This document shows, piece by piece, positions 44,760-53,088 of a DNA stretch of 53,088 nucleotides. Origin of the DNA: Syntrophomonadaceae bacterium (GTDB taxonomy: Bacteria > Bacillota > Syntrophomonadia > Syntrophomonadales > Syntrophomonadaceae); NCBI GenBank assembly GCA_028706315.1, contig JAQWBP010000011.1, positions 1-53,088 on the forward strand, read 5' to 3'. A program made the position numbers and the translations under genes. The notes beneath the pieces are model-generated. The model had not been told where the DNA came from, did no database searches, and saw only the letters and a program-made list of their open reading frames with translations. Numbering within the stretch: the first letter of the stretch is position 1; every line of letters starts with the position of its first letter.

Positions 44760-45713
44760 ATGGCAGGAACATGGATATTTGTAGAACAAAGAGATGGTAA
44801 TATCCGTAAAGTTACGTTTGAAATGCTTTCAGAGGCAAAGAAATTTGGCGATGAAGTTAGTGCTGTAGTATTTGGTAAAGGTGTAGAAGGACTTGCCCCT
44901 GAGTTTGCAAAATATGGTGCTGATAAGGTTTATGTGGCAGATGCCGATGTTTTCAAAGATTATAATACGGGTGCATATGTGGCCCAGATGGTTGCGATGA
45001 TTAATGAATATAGTCCTAATGCAGTATTATTCGCGCATACTTTTAACGGCAGGGATTTTGCATCAAGACTAGCTCAGAAGTTAGAAGCAGGTCTTGCAAC
45101 TGACGCTATTGCTGCAGAAATTAGTGCAGGTAAAGGAGTATTTACCAGAGCAATTTATGCAGGTAAAGCCTTATCCAAAGTTGAGGTTACTTCAAGCCCG
45201 GTATTCGGTACTATCCGTGCCGGTGTATGGGAGGTAGTTGAAGGTGCTGGTGCAGGTGAGGTTGTTAAACCTGCAATAGCAGCAACAGATGCTGATGTTT
45301 ATCAGATTCTTAAAGATTTTACTCCTACTGTTTCAGCCAGACCGGACCTTACAGAGGCTGATGTAGTTGTATCTGGTGGACGTGGATGTAAAGGACCAGA
45401 AGGCATTAAAATGGTTGAAGATTTGGCTGATCTGCTTGGTGGAGCAGTAGGCGGATCACGTGCATCTATTGACTCTGGATGGTTAGGCCATGAATTACAG
45501 GTAGGGCAGACAGGAAAAGTTGTTAACCCGAATCTTTATATAGCCTGTGGTATTTCAGGAGCTATCCAGCACTTGGCTGGAATGTCCTCATCTAAATTTA
45601 TCGCAGCTGTTAATACAGATACTGAAGCTCCGATATTTAATGTATCTGATTTTGGCGTAGTTGCCGACATGTTTAAAGTAGTTCCCATATTACTTGAAGA
45701 ACTCAAGAAATAG
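44760..45713 (+). CDS. etfA: Electron-transfer flavoprotein, alpha subunit
   Basis: Large ETF subunit of 317 residues, with the FAD domain at the C-terminus: GGRGCKGPEGIKMVEDLA, GSRASIDSGWL, QVGQTGKVVNPNLYIACGISGAIQH and the closing NVSDFGVVADMFKVVP. GGAGGG precedes the ATG. Together with EtfB and the membrane oxidoreductase it should move electrons from butyryl-CoA-type dehydrogenation to the quinone pool. A 15-base inverted repeat follows before the next gene. Confidence 0.96.
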   Translation: MAGTWIFVEQRDGNIRKVTFEMLSEAKKFGDEVSAVVFGKGVEGLAPEFAKYGADKVYVADADVFKDYNTGAYVAQMVAMINEYSPNAVLFAHTFNGRDFASRLAQKLEAGLATDAIAAEISAGKGVFTRAIYAGKALSKVEVTSSPVFGTIRAGVWEVVEGAGAGEVVKPAIAATDADVYQILKDFTPTVSARPDLTEADVVVSGGRGCKGPEGIKMVEDLADLLGGAVGGSRASIDSGWLGHELQVGQTGKVVNPNLYIACGISGAIQHLAGMSSSKFIAAVNTDTEAPIFNVSDFGVVADMFKVVPILLEELKK

Positions 45714-45737
45714 GAGACCTTCCGGGGGGGGATGGTG

Positions 45738-45772
45738 TTTACTGGATATACGTAACCCGTATATCCAGTAAA
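45738..45772 (+). repeat. Perfect 15-base inverted repeat between etfA and the oxidoreductase gene
   Basis: TTTACTGGATATACG (45738-45752), loop TAACC, CGTATATCCAGTAAA (45758-45772). There is no T run, so it is unlikely to terminate fully; it may set the etfAB to oxidoreductase ratio by mRNA processing. Confidence 0.75.
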
Positions 45773-45806
45773 ACCCCGTTTATGTTTTAAGGAGGGAATT
45801 GGATAA

Positions 45807-47936
45807 ATGATTTTTGGATATCATCCGATAGAAGGCGGTTATGATGTCCCAATGCGTGTTGTTGGGGCGAACATTCCCTATGAATGGCTTATTTATGTTA
45901 TAATGCTCATTCCCGTCGGGGTTTTTTTGTATGGCTTTTTCAAAAAGGTTCAGGTATGGATGCTGGCTAAAGGAGATTTACATCGGACAGATAAAGTAGG
46001 ACAGCGCATCTGGTCCTGGTTTCTTTTCAGTTTTGCTCAGGCCAAAGTTATTAAAAAGCCTCTGGCTGGCTGGATGCACTTTTTCTTATTCTGGGGCTTT
46101 TTAGTGTTATTTGCGGCTGCAGGTATCGATGCAATGCATAATATGATCGGCTGGCCTCATTTAGCTGGTATAACATACATAGGAATGTCCTGGATAGTTG
46201 ATGTACTTGGTTTGCTAGCTTTGGTAGGCATTCTAGTTTTAGGTATAGTCAGGTACGTGCAAAAACCTGAGCGCCTAAATGATACAAAGGCTGCTGATGG
46301 ATGGGTTATAGTATTGATATTTGCGATACTACTGACCGGATATTTTATCGAGGGTATTAGAATAGCGGCCCAGATTATTCAATCTACTACTATTGCTCAG
46401 ATTGCCTATGAACAGCAGGCATCTCCTGTAGGATGGGCATTTGCGCAGATGTTTGTAAGCGGTAACGTAGATGCACTTCTTATGTGGCACCGCATCCTCT
46501 GGTGGTTCCATATGGCTATAGCTTTTCTGTTTATAGGGTTAGTTCCGTTTACCAAGCTATGGCATATATTCACAAGTATGACGAATTATATTTTCCGCGA
46601 TTTAGAACCATCAGCGTGTCGTATGGTGGAAAATATCGAAGAAGCTGAAACTTTTGGTGTTGAAAATATTGAAGATTTTGGTTGGAAAGACTTGCTGGAT
46701 TTAGATGCATGTATACGTTGTGGACGTTGTCAGGAAAACTGTCCGGCTTTTAATACTGGAAAAGCTCTTAATCCTAAATTAACGCTGATTCAGGCTATGA
46801 AACTACACCTTGATGAGAAAGTTCCTTACCTGCTGGCGGCAAAAGGGCAGGGTGAAGAAGTTGAAATGATGGCGATGACTGATGAAGCCGAAGAGGCAGT
46901 AAGTCCCATGGATAAAAGCTTACTTTATGATGTTGTTACCAGCGAAGTGATATGGGATTGTACTAACTGTCGGGCTTGTATGGAACATTGCCCCATGTTT
47001 ATTGAACATATCCCCAAAATTGTAGAAATGCGCCGTAACCTTGTTATGTGGCAGGGTGATATGCCGGCTGAAGCACAGATGGCATTTACCAATATGGAAC
47101 GTAACTACAACCCGTGGGGGGTTGGCTGGGCAAATCGTGCTGAATGGTTAAATGAAAGAGAAGTACGAGAAATGGTTAACCTTCTGCCTGAAGATGGGAA
47201 AGAATTTGAATACTTGCTTTATGCAGGTTGTGCGGTATCTTTCGATGATCGCTACAAGAGAGTTGGAGAAGCCCTGGTTAGACTGTTAAATAAAGCAGGT
47301 GTTAGTTTCGGATATCTTGGTACCGAAGAATACTGCTGTGGCGACTCAGCCCGTCGTCTTGGTAATGAATATCTGTATCAGACCATGGCTAATCAGAATA
47401 TTGAGACATTTAATAATTATAGTGTAAAGAAGATTATTGTTGTATGCCCACATGGTTATAATACCCTTAAGAATGAATATCCGCAGCAGGGTGGTAATTA
47501 TGAAGTTTATCATTATACCGAAATACTTGCTAAATTAGTTGCTGAAGGTAAGCTAAAACCGGCTAAACCTCTGGGAGTAAAGATGACCTATCATGATTCC
47601 TGTTTCCTAGGAAGACATAATGGAATTTACGATCAACCCAGAAACGTTCTTAAAGCCGCAGGTGGCAATGTAATAGAAATAGAAAAAGGCAAACAATTTG
47701 GTTTCTGTTGTGGTGCTGGTGGTGGACGTATGTGGCTAGAAGAAGATGCAGTGGAAGGTTACAAACGTATCAATGATACTAGATCTGACCAACTGCTTGT
47801 GCCAGAACCAGAGATGATTATTACGAACTGTCCATTCTGCTTAACCATGATATCTGACGGGGTTAAAGCTGCAGAAGCAGAGGAGAAAACAAAAGTTTAT
47901 GATGTAGCTGAAGCTCTCTGGAAAGCAATGGAATAA
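45807..47936 (+). CDS. Membrane Fe-S oxidoreductase, EMO type (ETF:menaquinone oxidoreductase, DUF224)
   Basis: A 709-residue HdrD/NarI-like fusion. Residues 1 to about 265 hold the membrane domain with about six spans and histidines suited to b-hemes (His91 in GWMHFF; WHRILWWFHMAIAF; KLWHIFT). Two [4Fe-4S] motifs follow: Cys302/305/308/312 and Cys385/388/391/395. Two CCG domains close the protein (YAGCAVS...EYCCGDS; YHDSCFLGRH...GFCCGAGGG). Gene order etfB-etfA-this matches the EMO system of syntrophic fatty-acid oxidisers. Expected role: take electrons from ETF and reduce menaquinone, at energy cost. Menaquinone and heme genes lie just upstream. Confidence 0.92.
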   Translation: MIFGYHPIEGGYDVPMRVVGANIPYEWLIYVIMLIPVGVFLYGFFKKVQVWMLAKGDLHRTDKVGQRIWSWFLFSFAQAKVIKKPLAGWMHFFLFWGFLVLFAAAGIDAMHNMIGWPHLAGITYIGMSWIVDVLGLLALVGILVLGIVRYVQKPERLNDTKAADGWVIVLIFAILLTGYFIEGIRIAAQIIQSTTIAQIAYEQQASPVGWAFAQMFVSGNVDALLMWHRILWWFHMAIAFLFIGLVPFTKLWHIFTSMTNYIFRDLEPSACRMVENIEEAETFGVENIEDFGWKDLLDLDACIRCGRCQENCPAFNTGKALNPKLTLIQAMKLHLDEKVPYLLAAKGQGEEVEMMAMTDEAEEAVSPMDKSLLYDVVTSEVIWDCTNCRACMEHCPMFIEHIPKIVEMRRNLVMWQGDMPAEAQMAFTNMERNYNPWGVGWANRAEWLNEREVREMVNLLPEDGKEFEYLLYAGCAVSFDDRYKRVGEALVRLLNKAGVSFGYLGTEEYCCGDSARRLGNEYLYQTMANQNIETFNNYSVKKIIVVCPHGYNTLKNEYPQQGGNYEVYHYTEILAKLVAEGKLKPAKPLGVKMTYHDSCFLGRHNGIYDQPRNVLKAAGGNVIEIEKGKQFGFCCGAGGGRMWLEEDAVEGYKRINDTRSDQLLVPEPEMIITNCPFCLTMISDGVKAAEAEEKTKVYDVAEALWKAME

Positions 47937-47963
47937 TAATCTTATACATTAAAACAAAACGAG

Positions 47964-47997
47964 AAAAAGGCTGTTAGCTTAAGTTAACAGCCTTTTT
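47964..47997 (+). terminator. Terminator of the etf-oxidoreductase unit
   Basis: AAAAAGGCTGTTA (47964-47976) pairs with TAACAGCCTTTTT (47985-47997). Confidence 0.93.
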
Positions 47998-48180
47998 ACA
48001 TGCAATAAAGACGAATAGTTTTATTATTATCAGGTGGCTATACCTGTTAAAAGTTCTTGTATAGACATATGTTTACTGCGGAATTATCATAAATAAGGGT
48101 ATCATGGGAGGAGAATCTAATAAAAAATAGAAAATAAATATATATTATAGAGCGGTGGAAATTAAAAGGGGGGATATAAA

Positions 48181-48675
48181 TTGCGCCTTGCAGTTTACCC
48201 AGGTAGTTTTGATCCTGTAACAAATGGACATATAGATACACTGCAAAAGACAAGTAAAATATTTGATAAAATTATAGTTGCTGTAGTTCATAATATAACC
48301 AAAGAGGCACTTTTTACACTTGATGAAAGAGTTAATTTACTAAAAGAAAGCACAAGACATTTAGAGAATATTGAGGTTGAATGTTTTAATGGCTTACTTG
48401 CAGACTACCTTGTGGAGAAAAGAGCATGTGCAATAATTCGAGGGTTGAGAACAGTTACTGATTTTGATTACGAAATGCATATGGCTTTAATGAACAAAAA
48501 ATTATTACCCAATGTTGATACGATTTTTGTAATGTCTGACACTAACTACATTTTCGTTAGCTCAAGTGCAATAAAAGAAGCAGCACTTATGGGCGGTGAT
48601 GTCAGTTCCCTGGTACCTCCAGTTGTAGATGCAAGTCTGAAAGAAAAACTAGCCCAAATGCAAGATATTCGGTAA
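48181..48675 (+). CDS. coaD: Phosphopantetheine adenylyltransferase
   Basis: Penultimate step of coenzyme A synthesis: ATP plus 4'-phosphopantetheine to dephospho-CoA. 164 residues, with YPGSFDPVTNGHID (T/HxGH site), RGLRTVTDFDYEMHMA and VSSSAIKEAAL. TTG start with AAGGGGGG ahead. Monocistronic, ended by a strong terminator. A high CoA demand fits a fatty-acid-degrading anaerobe (inference). Confidence 0.96.
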   Translation: MRLAVYPGSFDPVTNGHIDTLQKTSKIFDKIIVAVVHNITKEALFTLDERVNLLKESTRHLENIEVECFNGLLADYLVEKRACAIIRGLRTVTDFDYEMHMALMNKKLLPNVDTIFVMSDTNYIFVSSSAIKEAALMGGDVSSLVPPVVDASLKEKLAQMQDIR

Positions 48676-48728
48676 GGCTTAACCTAAACATGCCGCAATA
48701 TAATTTAATAAGCTAAAGTAACTAATAT

Positions 48729-48758
48729 AAAAAAAGCTACCTTGCGGTAGCTTTTTTT
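48729..48758. terminator. Bidirectional terminator between coaD and the 3D-domain gene
   Basis: AAAAAAGCTACC, loop TTGC, GGTAGCTTTTTTT; works for both convergent genes. Confidence 0.92.
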
Positions 48759-49377
48759 AGTATACTGTAACTTTAACGTATTTCATTCCCCAACTTGATG
48801 CTTCTTTATGGTTACTAAAACAAAGGTCAATATGATTACCTTTTATAGCGCCACCCTGATCAGCTGCAATTGCTGCACCATAACCTTCAATATAAAGTCT
48901 GCTACCCATGGGAATAACTTTGGGATCGACTGCTACAATACCTTTTTTGAGAGGATAACCCAGGTAAGAAGGTTGTCCCACAAAGGGCCAGTTGCACTTA
49001 GCACAGGGACAGTATCCAGTGGCTAGGACCGTCATAGTTCTAACTCCTCCTCTGGAAACCTGGGAGGTGGAAGGGGTACTAGAAGATAACCCTAAGGTAC
49101 TTCTAGTTTGAGGGCCTACAATTCCGTCAGCAGTTATACCGGCTTTACGTTGAAAGTTAATTACGGCATTATATGTTTTGGCACCAAATATGCCATCTGC
49201 ATTTCCACACCAATATCCTTGGTTATTTAATGTCTGCTGCAATTGAACTACAGCAGTTCCTCTGGATCCCCAGTATAAGTTTGGCTCTGCTGCCAAAGCT
49301 TTCTGAGTGTGTGAGAGTGTACTAATAAAAACAAATGAAATAACTAATACGAAAATAATTAGTTTTTTACTTCGCAT
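48757..49377 (-). CDS. Secreted peptidoglycan-binding protein with 3D domain
   Basis: A 206-residue exported cell-wall protein: signal peptide to about ALAAEP, one peptidoglycan-binding domain (GSRGTAVVQLQQTLNNQGY to GIVGPQTRSTLGL), a Ser/Thr linker, and a C-terminal 3D domain with the three aspartates in VAVDPKVIPMGS, AAADQGG and IDLCF. Relatives (YocH, SleB-like N-termini, YabE) act on peptidoglycan, often as lytic transglycosylases or in spore cortex or germination. No RBS oddity: AAAGGAGT precedes the ATG. Confidence 0.92.
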   Translation of the reverse strand: MRSKKLIIFVLVISFVFISTLSHTQKALAAEPNLYWGSRGTAVVQLQQTLNNQGYWCGNADGIFGAKTYNAVINFQRKAGITADGIVGPQTRSTLGLSSSTPSTSQVSRGGVRTMTVLATGYCPCAKCNWPFVGQPSYLGYPLKKGIVAVDPKVIPMGSRLYIEGYGAAIAADQGGAIKGNHIDLCFSNHKEASSWGMKYVKVTVY

Positions 49378-49612
49378 AAAGACTCCTTTCTAAACTGTTG
49401 TTTGCTAATAGTGTTAAGACAAGTAAAGTATATTGCCTGTAGCAGTTTAGTCGGGGTATAGCAAACTTGAACTTATTGTAAAGTAAATATAGGCCACTGT
49501 TCAAACAGCGTATTTTTACTATGGAATGGACAAGTTGGCAATAATGTATAAGTATTAATGGATAGTGGAAAATTCATAGATATCGTACAGGAAACCTAAT
49601 GATGGGGTTTTA

Positions 49613-49678
49613 GTGTAAAAGTGGGAAATGTGGCCACCCGGTATGAGGTAGGGGGCTGAAACCACCTATTTTTACTGG
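49613..49678 (+). other. GC-rich, possibly structured element before hslO
   Basis: GTAAAAGTGG and CCAC...TTTTAC can pair as an outer stem, enclosing GTGGCCAC and GAGGTAGGGGG. It is markedly richer in G than the flanking A/T-rich DNA. No known riboswitch was recognised. The rest of 49378-49788 shows no gene. Confidence 0.35.
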
Positions 49679-49788
49679 ATGGATAAATAAATTGGATATA
49701 TAATGGCTAGAGTTCGGGTTCTTTTTTTGATAAATTCGGTTTTATGGGTATAATTACTAAGAGAAAAGTAAAGAAGGGAAATAACCCA

Positions 49789-50676
49789 ATGGTATCTAAA
49801 GACTATTTACTAAAAGCTATTGACAATGCGAAACAGATTCGCTTAACTATTGTTTCTACAACTGCAGTTGTACAAGAAATGCACGAGCGGCATCAAACTT
49901 CGGCAACTGCTTCAGCAGCACTGGGAAGAGTACTAACTGCTGCTCTAATCATGGGCACCGACTTAAAAGGCAAAAATCATATACTTACTATTAGAGTAGA
50001 TGGTAATGGTATAGCAGGGCCTATTATTGCTACAGTAGATTCTGCAGGAAATGGCAGGGGTACAATATATAACCCGGCGGCCGATTTACCATCAAAATCT
50101 CCCGGAAAACTTGACGTTGGGAAACTGGTGGGGACAGATGGCTATCTGGAAGTAATAAAAGATATGGGAATGAAACAACCATTTATAGGTAGAGTACCCA
50201 TAGTTAGCGGAGAAATTGCTGAAGATTTAACTAGTTATTATCTTCTTTCCGAACAGATACCATCGCTGGTGTCATTGGGAGTTCTAGTAGCACCTGACCT
50301 TAATATTCGGTCAGCCGGGGGATTAATTGTACAGGCTATGCCTGGTGCAGATGACAGTTTGCTAGAGCTAATTGAAAATAATGTGCTTGCTATGGGTAGT
50401 ATTAGTGATATCATTAATTCTAGCGAAAATCTCGAAGATATTGTAGCAAGTATTATGGAGGGTCTAAATTATTCAATTATTGATAAAAGGCCTGTACAAT
50501 TTAAATGTACATGTAACCATGAACGATTAGCTATGATTTTAGCGAGTCTTTCCTTGGAGGAGATTAACGAGATTTATAGCGCGAATGGTAAGCTAGAAGT
50601 GACGTGTAATTTCTGTAGTGAGGTTTACCAGTACTCGGTGGATGAAATTGTAGGGCTAAAAAGCAAAAAGCCTTAG
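49789..50676 (+). CDS. hslO: Redox-regulated chaperone Hsp33
   Basis: Cytosolic holdase activated by oxidative unfolding. 295 residues with RVDGNGIAGPIIATVD, SLGVLVAPD and the zinc-cysteine switch CTC...CNFC near the C-terminus. I choose the ATG at 49789 (MVSKDYLLKA), after GAAGGG, over the ATG at 49744 that would add a basic 15-residue tail not usual in the family. Convergent with rpmB across a shared terminator. Confidence 0.94.
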   Translation: MVSKDYLLKAIDNAKQIRLTIVSTTAVVQEMHERHQTSATASAALGRVLTAALIMGTDLKGKNHILTIRVDGNGIAGPIIATVDSAGNGRGTIYNPAADLPSKSPGKLDVGKLVGTDGYLEVIKDMGMKQPFIGRVPIVSGEIAEDLTSYYLLSEQIPSLVSLGVLVAPDLNIRSAGGLIVQAMPGADDSLLELIENNVLAMGSISDIINSSENLEDIVASIMEGLNYSIIDKRPVQFKCTCNHERLAMILASLSLEEINEIYSANGKLEVTCNFCSEVYQYSVDEIVGLKSKKP

Positions 50677-50694
50677 ACTAATCATCTAAGGCTT
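50668..50694. terminator. Bidirectional terminator between hslO and rpmB
   Basis: AAGCCTTAGA (50668-50677) and TCTAAGGCTT (50685-50694), overlapping the hslO stop codon. Confidence 0.8.
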
Positions 50695-50700
50695 ACTTTG

Positions 50701-50889
50701 TTAAAGGGCTCTTTGAATTTTTCCGGAACGTAAGCAACGGGTGCAAACGTAAATCCGTTTTGGTGTTCCATCGACTATAACTTTGGCGCGCTGAACATTT
50801 GGTTTCCATTGCCGGTTAGTTCTTATGTGGGAGTGACTATACTTTTTACCAAAAGCAACGCTTTTCCCACAAACTTCACATTTTGCCAC
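50701..50889 (-). CDS. rpmB: Ribosomal protein L28
   Basis: 50S subunit protein of 62 residues. It has MAKCEVCGKSVAFGKKYSHSH and later CTRCLRSGK, two CxxC pairs, so this is the zinc-binding form of L28. I choose the GTG at 50889 after GAGGGGG; the upstream ATG would add ten residues. Divergent from the yloU-yloV pair, the usual arrangement in Firmicutes. Confidence 0.97.
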   Translation of the reverse strand: MAKCEVCGKSVAFGKKYSHSHIRTNRQWKPNVQRAKVIVDGTPKRIYVCTRCLRSGKIQRAL

Positions 50890-51013
50890 AATTTTTGCCC
50901 CCTCTCGTACTAAATGCACTTAAATAGTGTACCAAATACGGGCATAAAAGGCAAGAAGAAGGAATAAATAACCACTCGTAGAATTAAATTTAATATAGAT
51001 AGGAGGGAGTTTT

Positions 51014-51376
51014 ATGTTTAAAATAAAAACGACTAACTATGGAAATATCACTGTTGCGGAGGAGGTTGTTGAGACCATTGCAGGTCTTGCAGCTATAGAT
51101 TGTTATGGCCTGGTAGGCATGGTACCCCAGGATATTCAGTCGGGAATCACAAGTATACTTGGGATAGAATCAATTCGCAAGGGAGTTTCAGTACGTTCAT
51201 CTGAAGCTGGTATGGTAGTAGATGTGTATGTTATGGTTGGGTATGGCATCAAAATTCCAGAAGTAGGCCATAATGTTATTCAGAAGGTTAAGTACGTTTT
51301 GGAGAATATTGCGGGATTACCTGTGGTGTCCGTGAATGTAAATGTCAAGGGAGTAAAAGTTATCAGAGAAAAGTAG
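51014..51376 (+). CDS. Asp23/Gls24-family envelope stress protein (YloU type)
   Basis: A 120-residue Asp23 protein: GNITVAEEVVETIAGLAA, YGLVGMVPQD and VDVYVMVGYG are typical, ending in VNVNVKGVKVIRE. No signal peptide. Usually found, as here, between rpmB and the DAK-type yloV gene; thought to act at the membrane in envelope homeostasis. AGGAGGG precedes the ATG. Confidence 0.93.
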   Translation: MFKIKTTNYGNITVAEEVVETIAGLAAIDCYGLVGMVPQDIQSGITSILGIESIRKGVSVRSSEAGMVVDVYVMVGYGIKIPEVGHNVIQKVKYVLENIAGLPVVSVNVNVKGVKVIREK

Positions 51377-51391
51377 GGGAGGATAAGCAAG

Positions 51392-53029
51392 TTGAGTTTG
51401 GTCTATATTAATGGAAATGATCTGGTAAGGAGCGTTAAGGCAGGTAGTATTAAATTAGAGCATAATCGTGATAGAGTAGACTTGCTAAATGTATTTCCCG
51501 TACCAGATGGTGATACTGGCACTAATATGTATCTGACCCTGCTATCGGCTGTTAAGGAAGGAGAAAAAAACTCAGAAAAATCTCTGGGCCAGGTTGCCCG
51601 GGCTATTTCGATGGGTTCTTTAATGGGAGCAAGGGGTAATTCAGGTGTTATACTTTCTCAGGTTTTCCGCGGCATAGCTAAAGAACTTGAGGGAAAAGAG
51701 CAGGCTAATGCTAATGATCTGGCCTTGGCCCTTAAAGCCGGGGCAGATACTGCCTATGAAGCAGTTATGAAACCGGTGGAAGGAACTATTCTTACTGTAA
51801 TCAGGGAAATAGCAGTACGCTGCGAAAAAGAGGCTAAAAATGGCAGTGATATAATGGAGACTTTGGTGGCAGGTGTAGAAACTGGTTATAAAACCCTCGC
51901 TAGGACTCCTAGTATGCTGCCCATCTTAAAAGAAGTGGGAGTAGTTGATGCTGGTGGGCAGGGTTTAATTTATTTAATAGAAGGCGTAATTGAAGGGTTG
52001 GCAAACCAAAATGCTATTGAGCTCGAAGTTTATCGGGACCGACTAAAAGCAGACGATAAGCTCAAGGCTATGCGGGAGCATGTGGAACTGGAATTTCAAT
52101 ATTGTACTGAAGTTCTGGTCAAAGGAAATAAATTCGATATACAAGATATAAAAGACCATCTGGGCCCTCTGGGAGATTCGATGGTAGTTGTTGGTGATGA
52201 TGAACTGGTAAAAGTTCATATTCATTCTAATCATCCAGGTAAGGTTCTGGAGAGCTGTTTGCAGTGGGGTAGTTTAAGTGATATTAAGATTAATAATATG
52301 CTGGAAGAAGTACATGAACATCTTAATAACTGGGATGAACAGGAAAAAGAGCCGCAACAGGATATACCAATCAAAAAAATTGGACTAGTGGCTGTTGGGG
52401 TTGGTGACGGGGTAATTAATATTCTGAAAAGTCTGGGTGTTGATGTAGTAGTTGAAGGTGGGCAAACTATGAATCCTAGTACCGAAGATTTATTAAATGC
52501 CTGCCAAAGTATAAAAGCTGAATCGATAATAATATTACCCAACAATGGCAATATTGTTATGGCCGCCAGGCAGGTAGCTAATTTATGTGATAAAGCTATT
52601 GAAGTTATCCCTACTAAATCAGTTATGCAGGCAGTAACTGCCTTGATTTCGTATAACCCTGAAGGAGATTTAAGCCTGGTATCCAGAGCGATGAACGAGG
52701 AAATTGAAAATGTTAAATATGCAGAGGTTACTTACGCTGTAAGGGATTCATCAGTTAATGGGATTGAAATTAAAGAAGGGGACAATATCGGCATTATTGG
52801 CGGAGAAATATCCCTCACCAGTAGCAATACGGACGAAGCCGTAGAAAAAATACTTGAAAAAATGGTAGATGAGGATAGTGAGTTAATAACATTCTTTTAT
52901 GGTGGAGAAATTACTGAAGACCAATCCTTAAATATAAAGGAAAAGATTATTGCCTTATACCCCGACTGTGAGGTTGAGTTTCATTACGGAGGGCAACCCC
53001 ATTACAGCTATCTAATTTCAGTTGAATAG
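51392..53029 (+). CDS. DAK/DegV-linked fatty-acid kinase-like protein (YloV/FakA type)
   Basis: A 545-residue protein with an N-terminal DhaL/DAK2 nucleotide domain (LLNVFPVPDGDTGTNMYLTL; ARGNSGVILSQVFRG; DAGGQGLIYLIEG), a middle region and a C-terminal part with ILPNNGNIVMAARQ. FakA homologs phosphorylate fatty acids bound to FakB (DegV) proteins, feeding them to phospholipid synthesis. TTG start with GGGGAGG, 15 bases after yloU. No FakB is in the window. Ends at a strong terminator. Confidence 0.92.
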   Translation: MSLVYINGNDLVRSVKAGSIKLEHNRDRVDLLNVFPVPDGDTGTNMYLTLLSAVKEGEKNSEKSLGQVARAISMGSLMGARGNSGVILSQVFRGIAKELEGKEQANANDLALALKAGADTAYEAVMKPVEGTILTVIREIAVRCEKEAKNGSDIMETLVAGVETGYKTLARTPSMLPILKEVGVVDAGGQGLIYLIEGVIEGLANQNAIELEVYRDRLKADDKLKAMREHVELEFQYCTEVLVKGNKFDIQDIKDHLGPLGDSMVVVGDDELVKVHIHSNHPGKVLESCLQWGSLSDIKINNMLEEVHEHLNNWDEQEKEPQQDIPIKKIGLVAVGVGDGVINILKSLGVDVVVEGGQTMNPSTEDLLNACQSIKAESIIILPNNGNIVMAARQVANLCDKAIEVIPTKSVMQAVTALISYNPEGDLSLVSRAMNEEIENVKYAEVTYAVRDSSVNGIEIKEGDNIGIIGGEISLTSSNTDEAVEKILEKMVDEDSELITFFYGGEITEDQSLNIKEKIIALYPDCEVEFHYGGQPHYSYLISVE

Positions 53030-53041
53030 CAGGACTTATAT

Positions 53042-53064
53042 AAAAGCGGGTTAAGCCCGCTTTT
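53042..53064 (+). terminator. Terminator after yloV
   Basis: AAAAGCGGG, loop TTAAG, CCCGCTTTT. Confidence 0.9.
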
Positions 53065-53088
53065 GCTATTAAATTTTGAATTTTGAAT

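Overview
The window looks like the chromosome of a strictly anaerobic, low-to-mid GC Firmicute, most probably a Syntrophomonas-like fatty-acid syntroph (inference). The grounds are an etfB-etfA-membrane Fe-S oxidoreductase locus of the type linked to syntrophic butyrate oxidation, siroheme-dependent (Ahb) heme synthesis in the gene order known from heliobacteria and relatives, rubrerythrin, a two-gene SufCB system, a T-box, frequent TTG/GTG starts with strong AGGAGG sites, and many Gram-positive families (PrsA, YibE/F, YloU/YloV, OpuA). No CRISPR array, tRNA/rRNA gene, transposase or prophage is visible; the region reads as core chromosome.

Layout. 1-2.0 kb: 3' part of a fused flavoprotein / ferredoxin-like / molybdopterin-type protein cut by the window edge. 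2.4-6.3 kb: glutamate dehydrogenase, a PrsA-type foldase lipoprotein and a YibE/F membrane protein. 6.3-8.9 kb: iron block fur, feoB, feoA, with near-consensus Fur boxes before fur and feoB. 9.1-11.8 kb: minimal SUF pair sufC-sufB and a LysR regulator. 11.8-14.1 kb: polyamine operon (pyruvoyl arginine decarboxylase, spermidine synthase, agmatinase); the missing enzyme, SAM decarboxylase speD, lies alone at 26.1 kb. 14.1-15.6 kb: rubrerythrin and hypotheticals. 15.7-19.1 kb: glycine-betaine ABC transporter under a c-di-AMP (ydaO-type) riboswitch. 19.4-20.8 kb: trpS under a UGG T-box. 20.9-25.8 kb: a MarR regulator and two paralogous large membrane proteins with degenerate alkaline-phosphatase-like ectodomains, the least explained genes here.

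26.8-47.9 kb is an electron-transfer island on one strand: a prenyl-synthase-like subunit, UbiD-, UbiA- and UbiX-type genes and a polyprenyl diphosphate synthase (late menaquinone synthesis), tatC-tatA, then sirC-hemA-hemC-cobA/hemD-ahbC-hemB-ahbD-ahbA-ahbB-hemL (heme via siroheme), an orphan CheR-type methyltransferase, and etfB-etfA-DUF224/EMO-type oxidoreductase. Quinone, heme and the enzyme expected to use both are thus encoded side by side. 48.2-53.1 kb: coaD, a secreted 3D-domain protein, hslO (Hsp33), rpmB, and the yloU-yloV pair.

Signals worth a second look are the pseudo-phosphatase membrane pair, a three-hairpin leader before ahbD, a cysteine pattern in TrpRS resembling the Fe-S TrpRS of Thermotoga, a 16-base match to the Tn5 mosaic end next to the trpS terminator (possible assembly artefact), and several strong intergenic inverted repeats.
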